A DNA stretch of 22,965 nucleotides, from the NCBI GenBank assembly GCA_002478145.1, contig DLMI01000097.1, positions 8,545 to 31,509 on the forward strand, written 5' to 3'. This document shows, piece by piece, positions 1 to 8,159 of the stretch. Made by a program: the position numbers and the translations under genes. The first letter of the stretch is position 1. Every line of letters begins with the position of its first letter. The DNA comes from Acidobacteria bacterium UBA7540 (lineage in GTDB: Bacteria; Acidobacteriota; Terriglobia; UBA7540). A model generated the notes under the pieces. It was given only the letters and a program-made list of their open reading frames with translations, was not told the origin of the DNA and searched no databases.

Positions 1-389
1 TCCAGCCGGATTCCCTCGCGCACTGGCAACTCGCGCCCCAAGGGGTGAGGGCGGCGGGTCTCCTCGAAGCGACGGATCAAAGCCTTGTCGGAGGCCTCCA
101 GGAACACCAGTGACAAATTCAAGTGGCGGTTTCTGAGGTCTTGATAGAGGGTGGGGAGTTGCCCGAGCGCCGCGCCTTCTCGAATGTCCACAACCACGGC
201 CGCAAGCTGTATCTTGCTCCCCCCTCGCTGACTCGTTTCCGTAAAGCGGGCGATTAAGTCAATGGGCAGGTTGTCTACGCAGTGATAACCGAGGTCCTCG
301 AAGGCCTTGAGAACTGACCCCTTGCCGGACCCGCTCATCCCCGTGATCAGAACGAAGTGTTTCCGATGCTTTTTGGCGGCCGCAGTCAT
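1..389 (-). CDS. rapZ: RapZ, RNase adapter / nucleotide-binding protein (5' part, runs off left edge)
   Basis: Only the first 129 codons are in the window; the gene continues past base 1. The start ATG is at 389. A Walker A loop reads GMSGSGKGS at residues 17-25, followed by the family hallmark DLGYHCVDNLP at about 32-42. Later come a conserved FLEA and RRPHPLG, all typical of RapZ (YvcJ). In E. coli RapZ binds GlcN6P and presents the sRNA GlmZ to RNase E; in other bacteria it is known as a nucleotide-binding protein of less clear role, so its target here is unknown. It follows rpoN and hpf on the same strand, as in many Proteobacteria. There is no visible Shine-Dalgarno: a 7-bp repeat array (396-430) begins 7 nt upstream of the ATG. 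Confidence 0.9.
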   Translation of the reverse strand, partial: MTAAAKKHRKHFVLITGMSGSGKGSVLKAFEDLGYHCVDNLPIDLIARFTETSQRGGSKIQLAAVVVDIREGAALGQLPTLYQDLRNRHLNLSLVFLEASDKALIRRFEETRRPHPLGRELPVREGIRL

Positions 390-395
390 AGAAAA

Positions 396-430
396 GCAGA
401 AAGCAGAAGGCAGAAAGCAGAAGGCAGTGA
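396..430. repeat. Degenerate heptamer array, unit GCAGAAR
   Basis: Five consecutive 7-mers: GCAGAAA, GCAGAAG, GCAGAAA, GCAGAAG, GCAGTGA. The other end of the same 158-bp gap (about 526-549) carries the reverse complement of related units (CCTTCTGCTTTCCGCC), so the hpf-rapZ spacer is bounded by mirrored repeats. A related stretch lies at 7628-7676 in inverted orientation, also ending in the GGCAGTGACC string. Confidence 0.8.
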
Positions 431-547
431 CCAGGATGTTCCGTTGCTAGCTCCGCCGATGGTTTGCCGTCCCCTCGAGCAAGGTGATGGCCTGCAAACC
501 TGGCTTTCAGTGTATTTCTCGCCCACTACCTTCTGCTTTCCGCCTTT

Positions 548-1084
548 TCAGGGTTCGGGTTCGATCAATCCCAGGTTGCCATCTGGGCGGTGGTAAATGA
601 CGTTGACGCGCTCGGTCTCGGGATTTCGAAATACCACAGCGCCGGCGCGCGACTGGTCGAGAGCGGAGATCGCTTCTTCGATGCTCATAGGCTTGATCGG
701 AACTCGCTCGGCCTCGATCGTGCGGCGTTCTTCGTGGTCAATGCGCTCCAGGCCCAGAACGTTCAAGACGACCGTGGTGGCAGGCTTGGGACGGCGCTTG
801 CGAGTGCGCGTTCTACCCAGCAGGCGGACTGCCTGGCGTTCCAGCTTGTCCAGGGCCCCGTTTAGGGATATCCGGGGGTCACCCGACTCTTCAACGCCCA
901 CTAGGGTGTGATCGCGAAATTTCAGGGTGACTTCTGCGACGCGGCGGTGCTTTTCCGCCGTCAGGATAACGTGCATCTCATAGGCATCGCCCAGAAGGCG
1001 GGTAATCTTTCGCAGCCTTCCCTGCGTGTACTGACGCAAGTCGTTGCCGATCTCCATCTGTCGTCCGGTAAAGTCAACGTTCAT
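548..1084 (-). CDS. hpf: Long-form ribosome hibernation promoting factor (HPF/RaiA family)
   Basis: 178 aa. The N-terminal sigma-54 modulation / ribosomal S30AE fold (residues 1-100, beginning MNVDFTGRQMEIGNDLRQY) binds the decoding centre of idle ribosomes. The C-terminal domain (about 120-175, with GAVVFRNPETERVNVIYHRPDGN) is the dimerisation tail of the long form, which in other bacteria joins two 70S ribosomes into 100S particles. The start is firm: a GAGGAGG ribosome site ends 8 nt before ATG 1084. It lies 52 bp downstream of rpoN on the same strand, so the two are probably co-transcribed. The linker (about 88-103) is strongly basic (RTRTRKRRPKP). Confidence 0.93.
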   Translation of the reverse strand: MNVDFTGRQMEIGNDLRQYTQGRLRKITRLLGDAYEMHVILTAEKHRRVAEVTLKFRDHTLVGVEESGDPRISLNGALDKLERQAVRLLGRTRTRKRRPKPATTVVLNVLGLERIDHEERRTIEAERVPIKPMSIEEAISALDQSRAGAVVFRNPETERVNVIYHRPDGNLGLIEPEP

Positions 1085-1136
1085 GAGTGGACCTCCTCGA
1101 GACTTGAAGGGAGGAACAAGCGAGCGGCGGAATTCT

Positions 1137-2594
1137 TCAAGCTTTTACCCTGCGTTGGTGGGTACTGGGAATCCGCATGTCCTCGCGGTACTTTGCCACT
1201 GTCCGGCGGGTTACGCAATAGCCGACCTTCTGCAACTGCTGCGTAATTTGCTCGTCGGTAAGAGGCTTGGCGGGATCCTCTTCCTCGATCATTTTCTTGA
1301 CAAGGCGCTTGAGGTTGATTAAGGAAGTCGCCGCTCCCGAGGGTCCTTGCACCGCTTCCGAGAAGAAATAGCGCAATTCGTAGACACCTTGCGGGGTGTA
1401 AGCATACTTATTCGCGACAGCACGGCTGACGGTGGAAGGGTGAACACCCACTTCCTCTGCAACCTCCTTAATCATCATGGGGCGAAGGTAATCAATTCCC
1501 CTGTCCAGGAATTCAGTCTGCCGGCGAATAATCGTCTCACAGACCTTGACGATCGTCTGTTTGCGCTGCTCGATGTTCTTGATGAGTTGAATTGCCGAGG
1601 TGAACCGCTCTTTGACGTAATTGCGCACCTCCCGCGTCGTGCTGTCCTCTCCCAGCAGGCGGCGATAATGGTGGCTGAGTCGCAATTGGGGAAGGCCGTC
1701 CTCGTTCACGACCACCTGATAACTATCTCCTGATTTCACAAATGCCACGTCGGGTTCGATGAGCCGCGCCTGCGCGTTGTTGTAACGCTGGCCGGGCCGC
1801 GGATCCAGCTTGCGGATAAGCTCCACGCAGCGCTCGACGGTTTTAACGGGACGGTCAAGGGCCCGGGCGACCTCCCGGTACTGCTTGTTCTGGAGCTGTT
1901 TGAGGTATCCCGAAACGATCTGTTGCGCCAACGTATTGTCAGGGGCAAGCGTGTGCAGTTGGATCAAAAGGCACTCACGCACGTCCCGGGCTGCCACCCC
2001 CACCGGATCGAAAACCTGAATCAACCCCAAGGCTTCCTGAACATCTTCCAACGAGTGCCCGCCGGTTTGCGCAATCTCTTCCAGTGGAGCTGTAACGTAG
2101 CCGTCTTCGTTCAAATTGCCGATGATGGAATAGCCTGCCTCACGGACGGAATCCGAACACACGGAAAGGCTCAATTGCCATTCCAGGTGAGCAGACAAAG
2201 AGGTGGGTTGGGAGAGAAAATTCTCGAAAGAAGGTCTCTCGACAACCTCGGATTCAGGAGATCTAAATCCGGGGTCAAGGTAGTCGTCGAAAAACGACCC
2301 GAAATCGATCTCCTCAAACGAATCCTGATGGTCGCCGTTTCGGGCCACATGCTCCAAAGAGGGTGAAGCTTTGTTAGCGCTTTCCGTCTTCTTGTCGACT
2401 TCATCGATGGTCGGAACGTCCTCCGGGACCTCTTCCAAAACAGGGTTGGCAACCATCTCCCGGTTAATCATCTCCCGCAACTCGAGCTTATTGAGCGCAA
2501 GAACGCTGACCATCTGCACAAGGCCCGGGGTCAAAATCTGCTTCTGCGCCACCTTGAGGTTCAGCCCGATTCTTGGAGAGGGTCCACCGCCCAT
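1137..2594 (-). CDS. rpoN: RNA polymerase sigma-54 factor
   Basis: 485 aa from ATG 2594. The N-terminal activator-interaction region contains VAQKQILTPGLVQMVSVLALNKLEL. An acidic region II linker follows (about 55-115), then the core-binding domain, the helix-turn-helix (EVAEEVGVHPSTVSRAVANK), and the RpoN box TRRTVAKYRE near residues 462-471, which reads the -24 element. The frame is also open upstream to two TTG codons (2606, 2603). I chose the ATG because region I begins right after it; no clear ribosome site precedes any of them. It sits between lptB and hpf, the standard neighbourhood. Sigma-54 needs an ATPase enhancer-binding protein, and none is encoded in the window. Confidence 0.93.
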   Translation of the reverse strand: MGGGPSPRIGLNLKVAQKQILTPGLVQMVSVLALNKLELREMINREMVANPVLEEVPEDVPTIDEVDKKTESANKASPSLEHVARNGDHQDSFEEIDFGSFFDDYLDPGFRSPESEVVERPSFENFLSQPTSLSAHLEWQLSLSVCSDSVREAGYSIIGNLNEDGYVTAPLEEIAQTGGHSLEDVQEALGLIQVFDPVGVAARDVRECLLIQLHTLAPDNTLAQQIVSGYLKQLQNKQYREVARALDRPVKTVERCVELIRKLDPRPGQRYNNAQARLIEPDVAFVKSGDSYQVVVNEDGLPQLRLSHHYRRLLGEDSTTREVRNYVKERFTSAIQLIKNIEQRKQTIVKVCETIIRRQTEFLDRGIDYLRPMMIKEVAEEVGVHPSTVSRAVANKYAYTPQGVYELRYFFSEAVQGPSGAATSLINLKRLVKKMIEEEDPAKPLTDEQITQQLQKVGYCVTRRTVAKYREDMRIPSTHQRRVKA

Positions 2595-2641
2595 AGGATT
2601 CAACAACCCGGGTATAGCGGCTAGAGACTGGCGCTATACAA

Positions 2642-3370
2642 CTACATTGTCAACCGGAAATTGTCGCCCAGGTAAACTCTTTTCACCTCGGCGTCATTGC
2701 CCAATTCTTCCGGCGTCCCTGCACGGAATATCCTTCCATTATTAATGATGTAGGCCCGATCCGTCACCTGCAAAGTATAGGGCACATTGTGGTCCGTCAC
2801 CAACACGCCAATACCGGCGCCTTTCAGGCGCACGATGATTTTCTGTATATCCTGAACCGTGAGCGGGTCGATGCCCGAGAACGGTTCGTCCAGAAGAATG
2901 AAGGAGGGCGAAATCACCAGAGACCTCGCGATCTCCACACGCCTCCGCTCCCCTCCCGAGAGCATATACCCTTCGCTTCGCCTGACCTGCTGCAAGCCCA
3001 GATCTTCGATCAACTCTTCCAGTCGCTCACGACGCTGGTGAGGGGTGAGCGGCAAGGTCTCAAGCACTGCCATGATATTCTCTTCCACCGTAAGTTTTCT
3101 AAATATGGAGGGCTCTTGGGGAAGGTAGCTGATTCCATTTCTCGCCCGAACGTACATCGGAAAGTCCGTGATGTTCACTCCGTCGAGGAGGACCCGGCCT
3201 GAATCTGGGCTGGTGAGCCCGACAATGATGTAGAAGGTTGTGGTCTTGCCAGCTCCATTTGGCCCTAGAAGCCCCACCACCTCTCCCTGAGCAATCCTTA
3301 GGCTGATATCATCAACGACTTTACGTCCCTTATACGATTTCGTCAACTCGACTGTGGAGAGAATCTGCAT
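2642..3370 (-). CDS. lptB: LptB, ATPase of the LPS export ABC transporter
   Basis: 242 aa, normal length for LptB. Walker [10 protein letters not shown] (36-44), Q-loop Gln85 in YLPQEPSIF, signature LSGGE (137-141), Walker B FILLDE (157-162) and the H-loop His194 are all intact. It powers LptFG extraction of lipopolysaccharide from the inner membrane into the LptC-LptA bridge. Its ATG lies only 6 nt after the stop of the upstream LptC/LptA-like gene, so translation is probably coupled. No lptF or lptG is in the window. Confidence 0.95.
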   Translation of the reverse strand: MQILSTVELTKSYKGRKVVDDISLRIAQGEVVGLLGPNGAGKTTTFYIIVGLTSPDSGRVLLDGVNITDFPMYVRARNGISYLPQEPSIFRKLTVEENIMAVLETLPLTPHQRRERLEELIEDLGLQQVRRSEGYMLSGGERRRVEIARSLVISPSFILLDEPFSGIDPLTVQDIQKIIVRLKGAGIGVLVTDHNVPYTLQVTDRAYIINNGRIFRAGTPEELGNDAEVKRVYLGDNFRLTM

Positions 3371-3376
3371 GGTCGC

Positions 3377-5710
3377 TCATTGCGCGACGCGGTGCTGCGA
3401 TAAAGAGGGTGACCCCTTACCTCCGTCCACAAGAAGCCTATCATCGTGCACAAACAGTGTCAAACGCTGGCCTGTCGTGAAGCCCTTTTCCACATCATAG
3501 ATAGTGGGAGGGCCGCCCGTCAGGACGATCTTTCCTGGGCCAGCGAAGTACTCGCCGTGCTCGCCTGTAGCTCGCCTTCCCGGCTGGACGACCACGACGT
3601 GCCCTTCAGCCATCGCGCGCTCCACCTCTGACTCTTGAGTTGTCCCAAGTTGGGAGAAATAAACGTCCATTTTGTCGGCTTCCATGGTCGTCGCCTCTGT
3701 CTGTAACTTCACGTGACCACGGTAGCTCGCTTTGCTGCCCTCGTCGAAATACTCCAGGAAATCGGCACGAACCGTAAAGGGCCGCGTTTCGCGCCGGGGC
3801 GTTTCAGAGGATGGCGCCGCCCCCGGCGCATAGGAAGCCGGTTGGAGATGGGAAGTCAGCACCTGAGAGCCGGAGCTCAAGCGTTTCGCCATCCTGTAAA
3901 CGTCCAGGCTGGACGATTCCACTACGTCCGCGCCCCGCCAGGCACGCACACTCCCCTCGTAGTGCACCAATTGGCTGCGCCGCTGGGCTACCATGCGGTC
4001 CGCCAAGACATTTGTGGGGTCGGGAGCTTGACCGTCTGGCATCTTATCTCCAGTTTCCAGGTGAGTACTCTGCACCTTGCCGGTTCCTTCTGCGGTGTCA
4101 TTGCGAAGGTCAAAGTAGAGACGCTCGCACCTCGCCCTGGTCTCTGCATCCCATACCTGGGGACGCCCTGTCAGAGTCACACCTTGCGCTGCAGCCACGT
4201 AAACTGAATCCTGCGCACTGGCATTGCGGTCGGCGTCACGGAACCTGTAATTCCCTGATTGGCTGACCTCCTTCAGGGCGTGCGTTACCTCGTCAAATGT
4301 GGCTAATAACTGATCAGCCGTGCTTTCTTGGGCGACACTGCCAGGAGGTGCGTTCCTTGGTGGCTGGAAAACAATATGGGTCGGTTGGCGGCCGCGCAGC
4401 GTCTCGAGGCTGCCCATCACATCGAAGGCCATCAAGAACTGTCCGGCGGTTATGATGCGCTGGCCCACCTTGGGATCGGGAGGGTCTATTTCGAGTCTGC
4501 CAGGGCCGACGGTCTGGGCATCCTTAAGACTCTTCCCGTCCGGCCGAAAATTGAACTTCAATTCTGCCGCGGTGAGCGCCTTCTTCTCCGTCGTCGGCCG
4601 CTTTGCCTCCGCAACAACCTGGCTCAGGGAAGATGATGATTCAACCATGAGTTGTACGTTATCCGATGCATCCCCGCTTTGAAGTTTTGCGGGGATGCCG
4701 GCAAGACTGAGTTCGACTCTCGCCGCCACGAGGCGACTGATGCTCCCTTTTTCCTGGGATAGCCCCGCCACATTCCCTTGGGCTGAGAGAATACGCAATG
4801 CCCCTGATGCCGGGTCAAAGTCGCCCTGAGCGTGATCAGCCGAGAGCTCGACCAGCCTATCCGCGGAAGATTCCGAAGCCTTAACGCTGCCTTCCATATC
4901 CCCCCGAGTGACCCGATTTGCTTCATTCAGAAACACCTTGCCGCTGTCAGCAGAAACTTTGCGCTCCCCTTGCGTTACCCGGATTGGACCCCAAAGCATT
5001 ATCTGCCTGCTTAGCTTGTCATAGCGAAGGCGGCTGGCTGTAAGCTGCAGGGGGGGATCCGAGGCATGGCCGATGTGTGGTTGTAACTGCACGACCACGC
5101 CTTTCTCAAGCTCCAACGAACCATCCCTCGTTGCGTAAACCATTCCCTGGGAGGTTCCGGTAGCCGGTCCGATGCGAAAGCGCACCTCTTGCTCGCTCAC
5201 TACCAGCGACCCCTCGTGTCGGTAAGACACCTTCGAAGTCTCCAGATAGACTGTCTGCCTTCCTTTCAAGCCCGCAGTCGGAGCTTTATCAGGTTCGGCA
5301 TTCAGTTCAATGTGGACAGGCCCGGAGCTGAAGAGGTCTCCATTTTGGCCGTTGTAGTCACATGTTTGGGTGCGCATGATGTCGCGGCGCTTTCCGGTTC
5401 GGCCGAACAACTCCACCAACACGTCTTCAAGGACCGTTGTTCCTCCCTGCTTGAAGGACACCGTGCGAGCCGCATGAACGGTGAAAACACGCCGGTCCCC
5501 GTCCGAGTGCGTGAATGTGTACCCGGAAAGCTGTTGATGAACATCGATGGGGACACTCTGGGGCAATACCACCGGTTTCTCTTTGTGGGTGGTAGCGACC
5601 CAGTAAGCCACACTGATCACCAGAGTAGTGACAGTCAATGCGCCACCCACCACCCAAGTGATCAGGTCCTTGCGCCGAGTTCCTCGTTGTCCTATGCCGG
5701 TCGTTCCCAC
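3377..5710 (-). CDS. Giant LptC/LptA-like LPS transport protein
   Basis: 777 aa, several times longer than E. coli LptC (191 aa) or LptA (185 aa). A short basic cytoplasmic N-terminus is followed by one membrane helix (about 16-39). An LptC-like region follows (about 50-200: GYTFTHSDGDRRVFTVHAARTV pattern, GDLFSSGPVHIEL). Then come several OstA/LptA-like beta-strand units (about 205-290, 500-560, 570-620), and a typical LptA-like end (about 640-765: ADFLEYFDEGSKASYRGHV, MEADKMDVYF, EGHVVVVQPGRRATGEHGEY). I infer an inner-membrane-anchored protein whose stacked beta units form some or all of the periplasmic LPS bridge. The start is GTG 5710, without an obvious ribosome site. Tight linkage to lptB supports the call. 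Whether a separate lptA exists elsewhere cannot be seen. Confidence 0.82.
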   Translation of the reverse strand: MGTTGIGQRGTRRKDLITWVVGGALTVTTLVISVAYWVATTHKEKPVVLPQSVPIDVHQQLSGYTFTHSDGDRRVFTVHAARTVSFKQGGTTVLEDVLVELFGRTGKRRDIMRTQTCDYNGQNGDLFSSGPVHIELNAEPDKAPTAGLKGRQTVYLETSKVSYRHEGSLVVSEQEVRFRIGPATGTSQGMVYATRDGSLELEKGVVVQLQPHIGHASDPPLQLTASRLRYDKLSRQIMLWGPIRVTQGERKVSADSGKVFLNEANRVTRGDMEGSVKASESSADRLVELSADHAQGDFDPASGALRILSAQGNVAGLSQEKGSISRLVAARVELSLAGIPAKLQSGDASDNVQLMVESSSSLSQVVAEAKRPTTEKKALTAAELKFNFRPDGKSLKDAQTVGPGRLEIDPPDPKVGQRIITAGQFLMAFDVMGSLETLRGRQPTHIVFQPPRNAPPGSVAQESTADQLLATFDEVTHALKEVSQSGNYRFRDADRNASAQDSVYVAAAQGVTLTGRPQVWDAETRARCERLYFDLRNDTAEGTGKVQSTHLETGDKMPDGQAPDPTNVLADRMVAQRRSQLVHYEGSVRAWRGADVVESSSLDVYRMAKRLSSGSQVLTSHLQPASYAPGAAPSSETPRRETRPFTVRADFLEYFDEGSKASYRGHVKLQTEATTMEADKMDVYFSQLGTTQESEVERAMAEGHVVVVQPGRRATGEHGEYFAGPGKIVLTGGPPTIYDVEKGFTTGQRLTLFVHDDRLLVDGGKGSPSLSQHRVAQ

Positions 5711-5840
5711 GAATCAAGCACCACGTTGGTTGTCAGTGGTCCGTTGTTGCAGTAAGCAGTCAGAAGCTCGTTGTCCGTTGTTGCCAATCCCCAGCTTTCC
5801 TCCCCCCTTACACCCGCTCTTCTGACTTCTGCCCCCCCCC
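5711..5840. repeat. Repeat-rich spacer between recJ and the LptC/LptA gene, with a C9 run
   Basis: The 130-bp gap carries loose heptamer-like units (TTGTCAG, TGGTCCG, TTGTTGC, AGTAAGC, AGTCAGA, then TTGTCCG, TTGTTGC) at about 5730-5785, and ends in a run of nine C (5832-5840) that touches the recJ stop codon. No gene is seen. Confidence 0.6.
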
Positions 5841-7526
5841 TCAACTCCGTATCTCACTAACCACCAGTTGCAGCCTCCTCACATCTTGGAACACATTCTG
5901 GTCCAGGGTGAAAGCCATGTCGAGCGATTGTCCGGAGGCGAGTGTGGCGGCTCGCTCAGCCATTCCCCACCCTATGGCGTCAAACGCCCTCGGCCCGCAG
6001 GCTACTCTTAGCTTTAGATGCTTTTCCTGCAGGATTCGAGGCCCCAGCAGGAGGCGAAGATCCCGCGCCGCCAGGACAGGGGTGGGATTGCCGCAGCCAA
6101 AGGGGGCCAGCGTCTCGAGCGCCTCGAATAGACTCCAATCGATTTCAGCCCCGCTCACCTCGGCGTCCACGCGCAGGACCGGTTCGAGATCATGCGGCTT
6201 CAGCACGGCACGGGCGTATCGCTCGAAGCGCGTTTCCAACTCTGCGATTCTGGCCGAGGGCAGGGCAAAACCCGCCGCCATGGCGTGGCCGCCAAAGCGT
6301 TCAAACAAGTCCTGCACGGCGCTCAGGGCGTCGAGGAGGTGAAGTGCCCTAATCGAGCGCCCGGACCCTACCCCCAATCCATCCCCCACGCCTATCACCA
6401 GCGTGGGGCGGTGGTACCGCTCCACGACACGCTGGGCCACGATCCCAATCACCCCCCGGTGCCATCCTTCGCCAGCCAGCACGAGCGAGTAGCGTTCCCT
6501 TTTTTCAGGGTGGCGGTCCATGATCGCTTCAATCTCACGCAAAATCCCGTCTTCAACTCGTTGCCGCTCGCGGTTGAGTTCCTCCAGGCGGCCGGCAATC
6601 TCACGCGCCTTCTGCGGATCGGAGCACGTGAGCAGGTCAATCACATCTCGCGCATTCTCCATGCGGCCCGCCGCATTCAGGCGCGGCGCAATGCGGAACC
6701 CCACATCCCCTGACGAAATCTCGCGGCCTTCGAGCCCGGAGACCTCGAGTAGCGCCTGCAAGCCAGCCTGTGAGGGTTGGCGCAATCCCTCCAGGCCGAA
6801 GCGCGCAATGACGCGATTTTCCCCGACCAAGGGCACGACATCGGCAATGGTCCCAATCGCCACAACCTTCAAGTAAGACTGTAGAACGCGACCTGAGAGC
6901 CTCTCGCCCAGCAAAGCCTGCACCAGCTTGAAGGCTACGCCCACCCCCGCAAGTACCTTTTCAGGATAGCCGCACTCCGAGCGGTGCGGGTTCAGGATGG
7001 CGCACGCGGGGGGCAAATGCCCGTCCGGCAGGTGGTGGTCCGTGACGATGCAATCGAGCCCCAATTCGCGCGCCCGCGCCAGCGCTTCGTGCTCCCGGAT
7101 GCCCGTGTCCACGCTGATCACCACCCGGAAGCCTTTCGCCGCCGCCTCCTCAACCGCCGCCACGCGCATCCCGTATCCATCGCTCATGCGATGTGGGATG
7201 AAGGCTTCAACCTGTCCACCAAGTCCCCGCAGCGCGGTCAACAGGATCACCACCGCCATGGTTCCGTCCACGTCGTAGTCACCGTAAATCAGGATCTTCT
7301 CTCCCTGCTCCAACGCACGACGCAAGCGCGCCACGGCAGGCTTCATGTCTGCCAGCAAGAAGGGGTCGTGAAGCTGATTAAGAGCAGGATTCAGGAATCG
7401 CTGGGCTGACTCGGCATCGGTGACTCCCCGCAGCACCAACAGCCGGGCGATGATATTCGGAACGTTCAATTCGCGGGACAGGCGAGCGACCGCGTCCCCG
7501 TCGACAGGGCAGATTTCCCAACGCAT
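5841..7526 (-). CDS. recJ: Single-stranded-DNA-specific 5'-3' exonuclease RecJ
   Basis: 561 aa, usual RecJ length. DHH-family metal-binding motifs are present: DYDVDG (83-88), SVDTG (139-143), DHH (163-165), and PRLNAAGRM (281-289). The DHHA1 domain has SGRS (388-391) and GGHAMAAG (412-419). The C-terminal OB-like domain runs from about 455 to the end. RecJ degrades 5' single strands in RecFOR recombination, base excision and mismatch repair. ATG 7526 is preceded by AGGATGAG, a reasonable ribosome site. It is first in the minus-strand block leading to lptB and rpoN, 130 bp before the next gene. All catalytic motifs are intact. Confidence 0.95.
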   Translation of the reverse strand: MRWEICPVDGDAVARLSRELNVPNIIARLLVLRGVTDAESAQRFLNPALNQLHDPFLLADMKPAVARLRRALEQGEKILIYGDYDVDGTMAVVILLTALRGLGGQVEAFIPHRMSDGYGMRVAAVEEAAAKGFRVVISVDTGIREHEALARARELGLDCIVTDHHLPDGHLPPACAILNPHRSECGYPEKVLAGVGVAFKLVQALLGERLSGRVLQSYLKVVAIGTIADVVPLVGENRVIARFGLEGLRQPSQAGLQALLEVSGLEGREISSGDVGFRIAPRLNAAGRMENARDVIDLLTCSDPQKAREIAGRLEELNRERQRVEDGILREIEAIMDRHPEKRERYSLVLAGEGWHRGVIGIVAQRVVERYHRPTLVIGVGDGLGVGSGRSIRALHLLDALSAVQDLFERFGGHAMAAGFALPSARIAELETRFERYARAVLKPHDLEPVLRVDAEVSGAEIDWSLFEALETLAPFGCGNPTPVLAARDLRLLLGPRILQEKHLKLRVACGPRAFDAIGWGMAERAATLASGQSLDMAFTLDQNVFQDVRRLQLVVSEIRS

Positions 7527-7627
7527 GTTGAAAACTCATCCTGACAGAAGATGCAGAGGGTTGCAAGTCGCAGAGGTCCCGCCACGGCGGGTCAGCTTTC
7601 AGCCTTCATGCCGTATCCTTACTTCAG

Positions 7628-7676
7628 GTCACTGCCTTCTGTCTTCTACTTTCTGATTTCTGCCTTCTGCTTTTCG
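7628..7676. repeat. Degenerate heptamer array, TTCTGCC / CTTCTGT type
   Basis: Imperfect 7-8-bp units such as CCTTCTG, TCTTCTA, CTTTCTG, ATTTCTG, CCTTCTG and CTTTTCG. Read on the minus strand this resembles the 396-430 array, including the GCAGAAGGCAG and GGCAGTGACC strings, so it is an inverted, diverged copy of the same repeat type. Confidence 0.65.
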
Positions 7677-8014
7677 CTTAGCCCTTTGGGAACAGTTTCC
7701 TTCCCTGCGGCCCCAACCCGCTGACCCATCGCCGACCACGCGCCGGCTACGAGGAAACACGCAGAGAACCCTCTTGTTCCACGCGGACTGAGAGTTTTAG
7801 GACGTGGGGTAAAGAATCTCCGCAAGAATGAAGGATCGAAGCGGGAATTTGCACTAAAACAGAGGGTGAATCTTGCGCAGCTCGTGAACCAACCTGGAGT
7901 CTTGTAGATAGCAAAGGAGACACGCTTTTAAGGCTGGAATGTTGTTGAAAGGATAGGGGGTTGAAGGTAATGCGAAAGTCAGGAGGTAGAAGATGAGTTC
8001 CAGGCCCCTGACAA

Positions 8015-8045
8015 GGGAGCGCCCCGACCTGTGGGGGCGGCTCCC
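8015..8045. other. GC-rich stem-loop
   Basis: GGGAGCGCCCC (8015-8025) pairs with GGGGCGGCTCCC (8034-8045), giving an 11-bp stem with one bulged G and an 8-nt loop. It lies 115 bp past the stop of the GGDEF gene on that gene's strand, but no T-run follows, so a simple intrinsic terminator is not supported. It may be another member of the palindromic repeats scattered in the window. Confidence 0.5.
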
Positions 8046-8108
8046 CAGAAACAGAAGGCAGCGAGGAAGGGAGGAAGGAAGCAATTTAAACTTCAATTCA
8101 GATCCAAA

Positions 8109-8136
8109 GTTCAGAATTCACAATTCAGAATTAGCC
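8109..8136. repeat. Short heptamer array, unit AATTCAG
   Basis: Units GTTCAGA, ATTCACA, ATTCAGA, ATTAGCC occur in register, ending 23 bp before the GGDEF stop codon. An ATTCAGG unit recurs at 18790. Confidence 0.6.
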
Positions 8137-8159
8137 TCACCGCGCTTTTCGACGAACGA

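Larger units (their letters stand above)
7527..8159. other. Non-coding gap of 633 bp with repeats and a hairpin
   Basis: No convincing gene on either strand. Contents: a CCCGCC/GGCGGG palindrome (7578-7591); a degenerate array of TTCTGCC-like units (about 7628-7676); an unassigned middle part (7690-8010); a GC-rich hairpin (8015-8045); and an AATTCAG-type heptamer array (8109-8136). An 80-codon minus frame (7854-8096) has composition unlike the neighbouring genes and was not accepted. The recJ promoter should lie near 7530-7600, but I see no clear boxes. Confidence 0.6.

Noticed and set aside
4320..4682. Plus-strand open frames opposite the LptC/LptA gene, and similar long shadows opposite rpoN, recJ and aguA
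   Set aside because: They are antisense to clearly conserved proteins and have no start signals; GC-rich coding DNA commonly gives such shadows.
7854..8096. 80-codon minus-strand open frame in the recJ-GGDEF gap
   Set aside because: No ribosome site, composition unlike neighbours (Leu/Pro/Ser-rich), no recognisable motif, and it runs through the GC hairpin.
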